Shown here piece after piece: positions 19,495 to 28,604 of a stretch of DNA of 64,000 bases. The notes beneath the pieces were generated by a model. The model was not told where the DNA came from, did not search any database, and worked only from the letters and a program-made list of their open reading frames with translations. Within the stretch, counting starts at the first letter, position 1; every line of letters begins with the position of its first letter. The position numbers were made by a program, and so were the translations under genes. Origin of the DNA: Bacteroidales bacterium (GTDB lineage Bacteria > Bacteroidota > Bacteroidia > Bacteroidales > Muribaculaceae); assembly GCA_019415705.1 (NCBI GenBank), contig DXYS01000006.1, positions 1 to 64,000 of the forward strand, written 5' to 3'.

Positions 19495-19546
19495 AAGACG
19501 GGGATTTCCGAACGTAACACTTCGGGAATCCCCGTCTTAATTATAG
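19495..19546 (+). terminator. Strong terminator hairpin after the double beta-helix gene
   Basis: An 18-bp stem with one G-T pair joins 19495-19512 (AAGACGGGGATTTCCGAA) to 19521-19538 around an 8-nt loop, followed by an A/T tail. It ends the GH2-GH2-beta-helix unit. Confidence 0.75.
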
Positions 19547-19552
19547 TAGGGA

Positions 19553-19603
19553 TGATTTTCAATCGCCTTAAATTAAATATGGAAGGGCGATTTTCAATCG
19601 CCC
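19553..19603. repeat. Tandem GATTTTCAATCGCC motif with a second hairpin
   Basis: The 14-mer GATTTTCAATCGCC occurs at 19553-19566 and again in 19589-19602. In the second copy it is part of a perfect hairpin, GGGCGATT (19585-19592) with AATCGCCC (19596-19603). It has the look of a small extragenic palindromic repeat between the terminator and the GH3 gene. Confidence 0.5.
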
Positions 19604-19636
19604 ATACCTCAAACACATCAAAAATCAGTAAACAAT

Positions 19637-21781
19637 ATGACCCTTAAAACCATAATCCTCACGGCCGCACTCGCCGCTACTGTCGCCACAGCTCAGGCCG
19701 TCGAGCCGTATCAGAATCCCAATCTGTCGCCCGAGGAGCGCGCCGACGATCTCATAAGCCGCCTCACCCTCGAGGAGAAGACAAGCCTGATGATGGACGC
19801 ATCGCACGCCATCGAGCGCCTCGGCATCAAGGAGTACAACTGGTGGAACGAGGCCCTGCACGGTGTCGGCCGCAACGGTCTCGCCACTATGTTCCCCCAG
19901 ACAATCGGCCTCGCATCTACATGGGACGCCGACGGCATCTACCGCGCCTTCACCATCGTCTCCGACGAGGCACGCGCCAAATATAACGAAGCACGCAAGA
20001 ACGGCGACTACAAGCGCTACACCGGTCTCACATTCTGGACCCCCAACGTCAACATCTTCCGCGACCCGCGCTGGGGACGCGGTCAGGAAACCTACGGCGA
20101 GGACCCCTATCTCGCCTCAGTCCTCGGCACACAGGTTGTCAGAGGCCTGCAGGGTGACCCCGACTCAAAAGTCCGCAAGACCGTGGCATGCGCCAAACAC
20201 TATGCCGTGCACAGCGGTCCCGAGAAGACACGCCACTCGTTTGACGCCAAAGACATCGACCCGCGCGACCTCCACGAGACATATCTGCCGGCCTTCAAGG
20301 CCCTCGTCGACGCCGGTGTCGGTCAGGTCATGTGCGCCTACAACCGCTTTGAGAGCGAGCCCTGCTGCTCAAACAAGAAACTTCTCCAGCAGATACTGCG
20401 CAATGACTGGGGCTATCAGGGCATCGTCGTCTCTGACTGCGGCGCCATCTCCGACCTCCACGCCCGCGGACACCACGAGACCTATCCCAACGTCGAGTCA
20501 GCCTCAGCCGCTGCCGTCATCTCAGGCACAGACCTCGAGTGCGGCGGCGACTACCGCAACCTGCCCCGCGCCGTCGAGCAGGGCCTCATCACCGAAGACG
20601 AAATCAACCGCAGCCTCCGCCGCCTGCTCGTCATGCGCTACGAGCTCGGCGAGATGGACGATTACACAGCCTCGCCTTGGGCCGGACTTGACATGTCGAT
20701 TGTCGACAGCCAGCCTCACCGCGATTTCTCGTTGGATATGACCCGCAAATCGCTCGTGCTCCTCAAAAACAACGGCATCCTGCCGCTCAAACGTTCTACC
20801 GCCGTGGCCATCGTCGGCCCTAACGCCGATAACGCCCAAATGCAGTGGGGCAACTACGAGGGCCGTCCGTCCTACACCTTCACCATAGCCGAAGGTCTCA
20901 AAAATAAAAACGCCGCAAGCACCTACGACCACGCCTGCGACTACTTCAAGATTGACGAAGGTTTTGACCCCGCCAAAATCAAAGAAGACATCGTAGTCTT
21001 CGTCGGCGGCATCTCGCCCGACTTCGAGGGTGAGGAGAAGCCCGTCGACTATCCCGGCTTCATCGGCGGTGACCGCACCACCATCGAGCTCCCCGCCGCA
21101 CAGCGCGAGGCAATCGCCGCTCTCAAAAAAGCCGGCAAAAAGGTGATTTTCGTCAACTGCTCGGGCTCGGCTGTCGCTCTGACTCCCGAAAACGAAATTG
21201 CCGACGCCATCCTGCAGGCATGGTATCCCGGTCAGGCCGGCGGTCTGGCCGTGGCCGACGTCATCTACGGCGACTACAACCCCTCGGGCCGTCTCCCGGT
21301 TACCTTCTACGCCGACGACTCTCAGCTGCCTGACTTTAACGACTACTCGATGACCGGCCGCACTTACCGCTTCCTCGGCGACAAAAAGCCGCTCTATCCC
21401 TTCGGCTACGGTCTGAGCTACACCACATTTGACTACGGCAAAGGCCGTCTGTCAAGCAAGTCAATCAACGCCGGCGAGAACGTGCGCGTCACCGTGCCCG
21501 TCACCAATACCGGCTCTCGTCGCGGCACAGAGGTCGTGCAGGTCTACGTCCGCCGTCTCGACGACGTGGCAGGTCCCGACCGTTCGCTGCGCGCCTTCGC
21601 CCGTCAGGAGATACTGCCCGGCCGCACTGCCGACGTCGTGCTCGACCTTGACTCCGAGGCTTTTGCAAGCTACGACCCCGAGTCGGGACGCATGGGCATA
21701 GTTCCCGGCAAATATGAGATTTCTTACGGCCCGTCATCGGCTCCCGAAGCTCTCAAGACTCTGTCTTTAACCGTAAAGTAA
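19637..21781 (+). CDS. GH3 glycoside hydrolase, beta-xylosidase/arabinofuranosidase type
   Basis: The 714-residue enzyme has a Sec signal peptide (ending near ATAQA) and a full GH3 layout without a PA14 insert. The N-terminal barrel has NEALHGVGRNG, FWTPNVNIFRDPRWGRGQET, CAKHYAVHSGPEKTRH and the nucleophile Asp267 in VVSDCGAISD. The alpha/beta sandwich has VAIVGPNADNAQMQWGNY and VNCSGSAVALTPENE. A C-terminal FnIII-like domain closes the protein (VTVPVTNTGSRRGTEVVQVYV). The WNEALHGV and SDCGAI signatures are those of the xylosidase/arabinosidase branch of GH3, so it should remove terminal xylose or arabinose from side chains in the periplasm. The stop is only 4 bp before the GH92 ATG, so these two are certainly co-transcribed. 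It is a paralogue of the GH3 at 41825. Confidence 0.9.
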   Translation: MTLKTIILTAALAATVATAQAVEPYQNPNLSPEERADDLISRLTLEEKTSLMMDASHAIERLGIKEYNWWNEALHGVGRNGLATMFPQTIGLASTWDADGIYRAFTIVSDEARAKYNEARKNGDYKRYTGLTFWTPNVNIFRDPRWGRGQETYGEDPYLASVLGTQVVRGLQGDPDSKVRKTVACAKHYAVHSGPEKTRHSFDAKDIDPRDLHETYLPAFKALVDAGVGQVMCAYNRFESEPCCSNKKLLQQILRNDWGYQGIVVSDCGAISDLHARGHHETYPNVESASAAAVISGTDLECGGDYRNLPRAVEQGLITEDEINRSLRRLLVMRYELGEMDDYTASPWAGLDMSIVDSQPHRDFSLDMTRKSLVLLKNNGILPLKRSTAVAIVGPNADNAQMQWGNYEGRPSYTFTIAEGLKNKNAASTYDHACDYFKIDEGFDPAKIKEDIVVFVGGISPDFEGEEKPVDYPGFIGGDRTTIELPAAQREAIAALKKAGKKVIFVNCSGSAVALTPENEIADAILQAWYPGQAGGLAVADVIYGDYNPSGRLPVTFYADDSQLPDFNDYSMTGRTYRFLGDKKPLYPFGYGLSYTTFDYGKGRLSSKSINAGENVRVTVPVTNTGSRRGTEVVQVYVRRLDDVAGPDRSLRAFARQEILPGRTADVVLDLDSEAFASYDPESGRMGIVPGKYEISYGPSSAPEALKTLSLTVK

Positions 21782-21785
21782 GTAT

Positions 21786-24076
21786 ATGAAGGCATTTATC
21801 TATGCCCTCGCTGTCACAGCGGCCGCCCCATGGGCGGCCGCTGCCGGTAAGAGTGATTTCCGCCCCTCAGACTGGGTCAATCCATTTATCGGCGCAAGCA
21901 CATCGGTCGGCGAGGCCGGAGTCTATCACGGATTAGGCAAGACCTTCCCCGGCGCTGCAACGCCCTTCGGCATGGTGCAGCTCAGCCCCAACACCATCAC
22001 CGGCGGCGACAACGGCCCCGGCTACAGCTACGAGCACACAACCATCGAGGGCTTTGCGTTCACCCAGATGAGCGGCATCGGCTGGTACGGCGACCTCGGC
22101 AACCTGCTGACCATGCCGACCACAGGTCCGCTTCACACGGCCGCCGGCGCGTCTGACCGCCCTGAAGACGGATACCGTTCACGCTACGACAAAAGCTCCG
22201 AGACTGCCTCTGCCGCCTACTATGCCGTCAACCTGACAGACTACGGCATCCGCGCCGAGGCCACGGCAGCCCCGCGCAGCGGCATGCTCCGCTTCACCTA
22301 CCCCGCCACTGACACCGCGCGCATACAGATTGACCTCGCACGCCGCGTCGGAGGCACATCGACCCTGCAGGAAGTGCACGTCACCGGACCCAACTCCATC
22401 GAGGGACGCATGGTCTGCACACCCGAAGGCGGCGGCTGGGGCAACGGCGGCGGTCAGGCCAACTACACGGTCTATTTCCACGCCGAGTTCTCAAAGCCCT
22501 TTGAGCGCTACGGAGTCTGGAGCGCCGACATCCCCGATGGTCGCTCGCGCCGCTTGGGCGACATCGAGAGCGCCGGGTACAAGCGCTATGCCGCCGAGGC
22601 CCGCGTGATGCCCGGAGTCAAAGACTTCGAGGGCAAACACATCGGCTTCTACACCGAGTTCCCGACCGCCGAGGGCGAACAGGTGCTCATGAAAGCCGGC
22701 ATATCCTTTGTCGACACCGACGGCGCGCGCCGCAACCTCGAGGCCGACATGCCCGACTTGGATTTTGACGCCGTCCGCGAACGCAGCCGCCGTCTCTGGG
22801 ACGACGCTCTGTCGCGCATCACCATTGACACTGAAAATGACGAGCACCGCACGGTCTTCTACACGGCGCTCTATCACACGATGATTGACCCGCGCCTGAT
22901 GGCCGACTGCGACGGACGATATCCGGGCGGAGACGGACGCATACATCAGACCGGCAGCTGGGACAAGCGCACCATCTTCAGCGGCTGGGACGTCTTCCGC
23001 AGCCAGATGCCCTTGCAGACGCTCATCAACCCCAAGGTCGTCAACGACATGCTCTGTTCGCTCATCTCACTCGCCGACGAGAGCGGACGCGGTTACTTCG
23101 AGCGCTGGGAACTGCTCAACGCCTACAGCGGCTGTATGCTCGGCAATCCGGCCGTATCCGTGCTCGCCGACGCCTACTTCAAAGACATACGCGGCTATGA
23201 CCCCGAGCAGGCCTACCGCATCGCCGCCGCCACCTGCGAGCGCTGGGGCAACGGAGACCGAGGCTACTCGACCGGCAACAACGGCATATCGCTGACTTTG
23301 GAGCACGCTTACGCCGAATGGTGCATGATGCGCCTTGCCAAAGCCCTCGGCCATGACGAGGATGTGGCCAAATACGCACGGCGTCGATGTCTTACCGCAA
23401 TATCTATGACCGCGACAAGCACAGCTTCCGTCCGCGCGGCGACGACGGTCAGTATCTGCCGTGGCCACGCGAGGGACGTCTGCGCGAAGGCTACGGCTGC
23501 ATGGAGTCGAATCCGTGGCAGCAGGGCTGGTTCGTGCCCCACGATGTCGAGGGCATGGCCGACCTCATGGGCGGCTTGGAGGCAACGGTGGCCGATTTGG
23601 ACACCTTCTTCGCCCGCACGCCAGAGCACTTCCTGTGGAATCCTTACTATAACCACGCCAACGAGCCGGTGCATCATGTCGTCTACCTCTACAACCGTCT
23701 CGGTCAGCCGCACAAGACACAGCGCCGGTCGCGATTCATCTGCGAGAACGCCTATCACAACAAAGTGGCCGGACTCATAGGCAACGAGGACGTCGGCCAG
23801 ATGTCGGCTTGGTATGTGCTCTCGTCGATAGGCCTGCATCCGCTCTGTCCCGGTGACACACGACTGGAAATCACCTCGCCGCTGTTTGACCGCACGGAGA
23901 TAAACCTGCCCGGCGGCGGCAAATTCACTATTGTGGCCAAGGATAACGGTCCCGGACGTGTATATATTAAATCCGCACGACTCAACGGGCATCCCTACCC
24001 TCTGCGCCACATCGATCACAAGACGGTCGCAGCCGGAGGCATCCTCGAGCTGACAATGTCAGACACCCCCGATTAA
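21786..24076 (+). pseudogene. GH92 alpha-mannosidase gene broken by a -1 frameshift near 23381
   Basis: The gene encodes a GH92-family alpha-mannosidase (calcium-dependent exo-enzymes acting on mannans and N-glycans) in two frames. The first part, 21786 to about 23381, has a signal peptide and DWVNPFIGAS, GKTFPGAATPFGMVQLSPNT, SGIGWYGDLG, and SGWDVFRSQMPL. The second part, from about 23381 to 24076, continues in another frame with SMSYRNIYDRDKHSF, YGCMESNPWQQGWFVPHDVEG, WNPYYNHANEP, and GNEDVGQMSAWYVLSSIG. Joining them as KYAR-ASMSYRN restores a normal GH92 of about 760 residues, so a single base (a G in CGGG) seems to be missing. The catalytic region (the E of MESN and the D of NEDVGQ) is in the second part, so the first product alone would be inactive; it runs on out of frame to a stop at 23780. 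It could be a genuine recent pseudogene or a sequencing error. Confidence 0.85.
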
Positions 24077-24091
24077 AATCATCAAATCCTT

Positions 24092-24135
24092 AAATAAAAG
24101 AGATGCGGTCTTTGGGGATTGCATCTCTTTTATTT
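24092..24135. terminator. Bidirectional terminator between GH92 and GH28
   Basis: A perfect 15-bp stem pairs 24092-24106 (AAATAAAAGAGATGC) with 24121-24135 around a 14-nt loop. A/T-rich outer arms provide U-tracts on both strands. It lies exactly between two convergent genes, 15 bp after the GH92 stop and abutting the GH28 stop. Confidence 0.85.
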
Positions 24136-25602
24136 TCAATTTGCATTAAAATTGCTGACATCGGTCAGCAGGACAGGCTCGCCCTCGCTCTGGTCTATGG
24201 TGACATTGTCGAAATGCAGCCCGTCAACATAACGCAGATCTGCACCGAGACGGGTGCGGAAAGTCGAATTTTTTACTTTAATGCCCGTAAGCGGCATCTC
24301 CGGGAGACCGTTGAACAGCATCGCACGGTCTGCTCCGCGGCAAAGCACGTCAGATATGTGGATGTCGCGGAAACACGGTGTTTCTTCAGTCACCGGTTTA
24401 AGTTCGGGTTTGCCCTTGATGCCGTAATAGAGGTCGAAAATGAGAGCATCGCCGTCGATATTGGCCATGTTGATATTATTTATGTAAATCGACTCGACCA
24501 CACCTCCGCGACCTCGCACTGACTTAAAGCGCAGGCCGCAGTCAGTGCCGATAAAGACGCAGTCAGAGATAGCGACATTGCGCACACCGCCCGACATTTC
24601 CGAGCCGATGACAAAACCACCGTGGCCGTGATAGACCGTACAACGCTCAATGACGACGTTTTCGCATGGCTTGGCGCGCAGACGTCCGTCGCGGTCCTTG
24701 CCCGACTTGATGCAGATGGCGTCGTCGCCGACATCGAATGTGCAATCGGTCACAAGAACGTTGCGGCACGACTCGGCGTCGAGACCGTCACCGTTCTGAG
24801 CATACCACGGATTGCGCACATTGACACGGTTGATGAGTACGTTCTCACACATCAGAGGGTGTAGATTCCAGCTCGGAGAGTTTTCAAAGGTAACATCTTC
24901 AAGCAGCACGTTGCGGCATGATATAAACGACAGAAGCACCGGACGCAGAAAGTCATGGGCATAGTCCCAGTCGGTGCGTCCGTCAGAGAGTTTGCCTTTA
25001 TCGCGTATGCCGTCCTCGGCAATCTCACGTATACGTTCTGTCGGAAACCATGTGTCGCCTTTGTGGTTGACAGCACCGTTTTTGACAAGTTTCTCCCACT
25101 TCGACGGAGCGAGTTTGCCGCGCTTGACAGGACGCCATGCATCTCCGCTGCCGTTGATGGTACCGCTGCCTGTAATAGCTATGTCAGTCTTGCCGACAGC
25201 CATAATCGGCGACTGGCAGCGCATCATGTCTAACCCCTCGAAAACTGTCGACACCAAGGGATAATCGGCGAAATTATCAGAGAAAAGTATCAGCGCACCG
25301 TCGCTCAGATGCATCTCTATATTACTCTCAAAGACAATCGGTCCGGTCAGCCAGATGCCGTCGGGCACAACGAGACGTCCGCCGCCTTTGGCCGCAAGTT
25401 CGGCCATGGCAACGGCGAAAGCGCCGGAATTATCCGTCACACCGTCTGACTTGGCGCCGAAATCGGTCAGAACGACCTCACGGTCAGGTATCGACGGACG
25501 GGAAATCACAGGCCGTTCGAACGGCAGTCCGGACTCGGCTCCGGCTGTAGCGGCCACAATAGCAGCTGAAATGACCGCGATGAAATGTTTTATAGCTTGC
25601 AC
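24136..25602 (-). CDS. GH28 polygalacturonase-family pectinase
   Basis: This 488-residue secreted enzyme hydrolyses alpha-1,4-galacturonosyl or rhamnogalacturonan linkages by inversion. It starts at a GTG; I see no in-frame ATG that would preserve the signal peptide (QAIKHFIAVISAAIVAATAGA). A right-handed beta-helix follows (VLTDFGAKSDGVTDNSGAF, GGGRLVVPDGIWLTG). All GH28 active-site motifs are there: NGDG with Asp272, GDDAICIKSG with Asp293/Asp294, GHGG around His327, and LRFKS. The 21-residue spacing from the first Asp to the Asp pair equals that of fungal polygalacturonases. Its position beside a GH28-GH105 fusion, both on the reverse strand with a 80-bp gap, suggests a two-gene pectin operon. 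Exo-action in the periplasm is likely, but endo/exo cannot be decided from sequence alone. Confidence 0.92.
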   Translation of the reverse strand: MQAIKHFIAVISAAIVAATAGAESGLPFERPVISRPSIPDREVVLTDFGAKSDGVTDNSGAFAVAMAELAAKGGGRLVVPDGIWLTGPIVFESNIEMHLSDGALILFSDNFADYPLVSTVFEGLDMMRCQSPIMAVGKTDIAITGSGTINGSGDAWRPVKRGKLAPSKWEKLVKNGAVNHKGDTWFPTERIREIAEDGIRDKGKLSDGRTDWDYAHDFLRPVLLSFISCRNVLLEDVTFENSPSWNLHPLMCENVLINRVNVRNPWYAQNGDGLDAESCRNVLVTDCTFDVGDDAICIKSGKDRDGRLRAKPCENVVIERCTVYHGHGGFVIGSEMSGGVRNVAISDCVFIGTDCGLRFKSVRGRGGVVESIYINNINMANIDGDALIFDLYYGIKGKPELKPVTEETPCFRDIHISDVLCRGADRAMLFNGLPEMPLTGIKVKNSTFRTRLGADLRYVDGLHFDNVTIDQSEGEPVLLTDVSNFNAN

Positions 25603-25682
25603 GGCAGATAAATGATTAGATTTTCGGTTAAAAAAATATTTATGTACTATATAATATTAATGTGATGCGTGGGATGCAGTCG

Positions 25683-28277
25683 TCAATATTTGCTGTCAGT
25701 GTCGTAGCCGAGTTGCTCCATCTCTAATGACGCCCAGATGAACGGACCGACGCCCTTGGCATCATTGTCGCGCACAGGCTCACTGAGGTAGTAGGCATAT
25801 GAGCCGTCACGCTTACGGTTTTCTTTGATTTTGGGCGCGACCTTGGCCACAGCGGGGCTCATGCCCGGACCGAGACCTGCGACAGCACAGCACGAGGTGA
25901 GCGAAATGGTTTTGTCAGGATTGACTTTAATTAAGTTGTTGACGATGCCGCTGTAAGCCTTCTTGCCGGCCTCGAGCATCTCGTCGCCGACATACCCAAG
26001 ACGGGCCGATTTGAGCAGAGCGTATGCAAACATCGACGATGCCGTGGCCTCAAGATAGTTGCCCTCGCGGCCGGGCGAGTCCATGACCTGCCACCACAGA
26101 CCGCTCTCGGGGTCCTGCCATTTGACGCCCGAGCCGAGGGTCTGCGACAGCAGCGCCACAACCTCGTCACGACGGGCGTAGTCGTCAGGCATAGCGTCTA
26201 AAAGTTCGACGAGAGCCATCACATACCATCCCTGCGCACGGCCCCAGCAGTGCTGCGACAGACCGGTGACACTGTCGGCCCAGAACATCTGACGTGTCTC
26301 GTCCCACGCATGGCGGTTGAGGCCGGTCGCGGGGTCGAGTGTGCGCTCATAAGTCTTCTTCACCTGATCGACGGCGTCGTCATAGATTTTCTTGACGTCG
26401 CGCGGCTTGTTGAAGAGCGGCGCGGTCAGTGTGCCGTAAGGGAGGCCCATAAAGATGCCGTCAAGCCACACCTGCCACGCGTAGATGGCCTTGTGCCAGT
26501 AGACGCCCTCTTTTGTGCGGGGCTGCTCGCGCAGCTGACGGGCGAGTGTGCCCATAGCCTTGAGATTCTTCTCCTCGGGAAAATGCTGCTGCATCTTGGC
26601 GAGAAAGTGGCCCGTGCGTACGTTATCGAGGTTGTAGGCGTCGATGCTGTAGCCGCGTATCGTGCCGTCGGGCGCAATCATCGTGTCGGTATACATGCGA
26701 CAGTAGTCGACGATTTCGTCGCCGCCGTGACGCAGATATGTGTCGAGCATGGCCTCAAGCTCGATGCCCATGACATAGCTCCATTTGGGTTTCTTGGAGA
26801 AGTCTAAAAGGTAGCTCTCGGGGACTCGCTTCATCTCAGAGGCGGTCATCCAGCTGCTGTAATGCTTGTAAGGCTTGCTGTCAAGGCAGAGGCGGCCGTT
26901 GACATAGTAGTCCTCATATTTAATATCTTTGGTGAGTCCCTTGATGTAGTTGCCGTCGGCGACGCCGTCAAAACGACAGTCCTTGAGTATGATGTTGCTG
27001 ACATTGGCCACAGAGTCGAGCGCCACGACCATCAGGCCGTATTTGCTCTTCTGACATGTCACGCGCTCGAGGGTGACATCGCGCACCACGGGCAGATAGC
27101 CGCGGCAGCAGAGCTCGCGGGGCTCATAGTCGAGGTTGATTTTGAGCACCGACTCCTTACACTGACCCACCTCGCAGTCGCGCACGAAGATGCGCTCTAT
27201 CACACCGCCGCGGCAGGTGTTGGTCTTGATGCGCACGACGCGGTCCAAGTTGGGACTGTCCATGATGCAGCGCTCAGCGTAGATGTCGCGTGCGCCGCCC
27301 GAAATCTCAGAGCCGATGACGACACCGCCGTGGCCGTTGCGCATCTCACATCCGCGTATCACGATATTCTCGCTCGGACGGTCCCATAGGCGCCCGTCAT
27401 TATTGCGGCCGCTCTTTATGGCTATGCAGTCGTCGCCGGTGTTGAAGAAGCAGTTTTCTATAATCACGCCGTCGCACGACTCGGGGTCACATCCGTCTCC
27501 GTTGGGTCCGTCATTATTGATATGGACGCCGCGCACGGTGATGTTTTTAGACAGCAGAGGATGTATGACCCAGAAGGGAGAGCGGAGCATCGTCAGGTCT
27601 TCGATGAGTATGTTCTCACACTGATTGAAGTTGACAAGCTGGGGACGCAGACCGTCTTCGGGTCCGAAGACACGCTCCTCGGCGGGGACACCGTCCTCGG
27701 CCATTTTAAGCAGACGCGCACGCGAGCCGTTATTCTGGCTGATGATGCCTTCTTTCCAGCCGTAGTGTTTCTTGCCGCACCATTTCCACCATGTCTCGTT
27801 GGTGCCTCCGCCGTCGATGACACCTCGGCCGGTCAGTGCGACGTTCTTGGCCTGATAGGCATAGATACAGGGCGAGAGATTGCGGCAGTCAAGGCCCTCC
27901 CAGCGTGTGGGCACGATAGGATAAAGCTCCGGCTCGAAGACAAACTGCAGCGTGGCCGTCGAGTCGACATAGAGGTTGACATTGTCAAGCAGGCGTATCG
28001 CTCCGGTGTGATAGACGCCGTCAGCGACGACCACGCGGCCGCCCCCGGCTTTTGAGCACTTTTCGATAGCGCGGTTGATAGCCTTCTGATTTTTGCGGGC
28101 ATCAGCCTCGGGCTTGGCGCCGTAACGTCTGATGTCAAAATCGCGTGCGGCAAATATGGGTTCTGTCACCTGACGCTCGATGCGGCTGACCGCCGCGTCA
28201 AAGCTGTCGCTCTCGGCAGCCCTGACCGCAACCGTCGGCAAGACAAGGGCGCATAGTAATAGATTTAATAGTTTCAT
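25683..28277 (-). CDS. GH28-GH105 fusion: polygalacturonase plus unsaturated rhamnogalacturonyl hydrolase
   Basis: This 864-residue bifunctional pectin enzyme carries an N-terminal GH28 beta-helix (about 25-480) with PNGDGCD (Asp261), NTGDDCIAIKSG (Asp282/Asp283), GHGGVVIGSE and a RIKT basic site. Its C-terminal (alpha/alpha)6 domain (about 500-864) is of the GH105 type, with IYAWQVWLDGIFMG (probable acid Asp606), HCWGRAQGWYVMALVELL, and REGNYLEATASSMFAYALLK. GH105 enzymes remove the unsaturated uronic acid left at the non-reducing end by pectate or rhamnogalacturonan lyases, which suits the PL1 lyase at 37603. I chose the ATG at 28277 because the upstream TTG at 28304 lies inside a TAAATTTG promoter box. 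The signal peptide is MKLLNLLLCALVLPTVAVRA. Combining both activities in one chain couples backbone trimming to removal of lyase products. Confidence 0.92.
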   Translation of the reverse strand: MKLLNLLLCALVLPTVAVRAAESDSFDAAVSRIERQVTEPIFAARDFDIRRYGAKPEADARKNQKAINRAIEKCSKAGGGRVVVADGVYHTGAIRLLDNVNLYVDSTATLQFVFEPELYPIVPTRWEGLDCRNLSPCIYAYQAKNVALTGRGVIDGGGTNETWWKWCGKKHYGWKEGIISQNNGSRARLLKMAEDGVPAEERVFGPEDGLRPQLVNFNQCENILIEDLTMLRSPFWVIHPLLSKNITVRGVHINNDGPNGDGCDPESCDGVIIENCFFNTGDDCIAIKSGRNNDGRLWDRPSENIVIRGCEMRNGHGGVVIGSEISGGARDIYAERCIMDSPNLDRVVRIKTNTCRGGVIERIFVRDCEVGQCKESVLKINLDYEPRELCCRGYLPVVRDVTLERVTCQKSKYGLMVVALDSVANVSNIILKDCRFDGVADGNYIKGLTKDIKYEDYYVNGRLCLDSKPYKHYSSWMTASEMKRVPESYLLDFSKKPKWSYVMGIELEAMLDTYLRHGGDEIVDYCRMYTDTMIAPDGTIRGYSIDAYNLDNVRTGHFLAKMQQHFPEEKNLKAMGTLARQLREQPRTKEGVYWHKAIYAWQVWLDGIFMGLPYGTLTAPLFNKPRDVKKIYDDAVDQVKKTYERTLDPATGLNRHAWDETRQMFWADSVTGLSQHCWGRAQGWYVMALVELLDAMPDDYARRDEVVALLSQTLGSGVKWQDPESGLWWQVMDSPGREGNYLEATASSMFAYALLKSARLGYVGDEMLEAGKKAYSGIVNNLIKVNPDKTISLTSCCAVAGLGPGMSPAVAKVAPKIKENRKRDGSYAYYLSEPVRDNDAKGVGPFIWASLEMEQLGYDTDSKY

Positions 28278-28301
28278 TTGATAATAAATTTTAGGTAGAT
28301 A

Positions 28302-28309
28302 CAAATTTA
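28302..28309 (-). promoter_or_regulatory. -7 box (TAAATTTG) for the reverse GH28-GH105/GH28 pair
   Basis: On the reverse strand the sequence TAAATTTG lies 25 bp upstream of the ATG at 28277. It overlaps the alternative TTG codon, which argues against that start. Confidence 0.6.
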
Positions 28310-28393
28310 GGCCGTCTGCAAAAGGCTTATGGTGTAATTTTCGGCAAAAAACAAGTCACAATTCTAATAAATTTTGTAAATTGCATCGATTTT

Positions 28394-28490
28394 GCAAAGG
28401 TGTGCGCCGCATACCTCCCGACAAGAGTGCCGAAAGAGGGGTCTTTTTTATCAGAAACCCTCAAATTAATTGACAACAGCGCACCTTTGC
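28394..28490. repeat. Inverted repeat GCAAAGGTG..GCGC upstream of the xylose operon
   Basis: GCAAAGGTGTGCGC at 28394-28407 is complementary to GCGCACCTTTGC at 28479-28490, with one bulged base. Between the arms lie CCGAAAGAGGGGTC and a T6 run. The repeat is in the 327-bp gap (28278-28604) between the divergent pectinase and xylose operons, upstream of the xyl -7 box, so it may be an operator pair or a structured leader. A 70-codon reverse-strand ORF across it (28327-28539) is not convincing as a gene. Confidence 0.45.
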
Positions 28491-28525
28491 GCCAATTATT
28501 ACGCCTGACGCGCCCGCGTCTAATA

Positions 28526-28533
28526 TAACTTTG
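28526..28533 (+). promoter_or_regulatory. -7 box (TAACTTTG) for the xylBAE operon
   Basis: TAACTTTG matches TAnnTTTG and is 71 bp before the ATG of the kinase gene. No clear -33 TTTG is visible, which would suit an activator-dependent or weak promoter. Confidence 0.55.
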
Positions 28534-28604
28534 CTTCATCGATTAATTAAAACGTACATAACGAAAATTCTAAATACCTAAAAACTTAATATCCAATCAT
28601 CGTC

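Noticed and set aside
23370..23400. Programmed ribosomal frameshift in GH92
   Set aside because: No slippery heptamer or downstream pseudoknot-like element is visible, and GH92 genes are normally in one frame; a single-base deletion or error is simpler.
28278..28304. TTG start for the GH28-GH105 gene
   Set aside because: It overlaps a reverse-strand TAAATTTG box; the ATG at 28277 starts a normal signal peptide.
28327..28539. Reverse-strand ORF of 70 codons in the pectinase/xylose divergent region
   Set aside because: It covers inverted repeats and promoter sequence, has no signal peptide or recognisable domain, and is better explained as a regulatory region.
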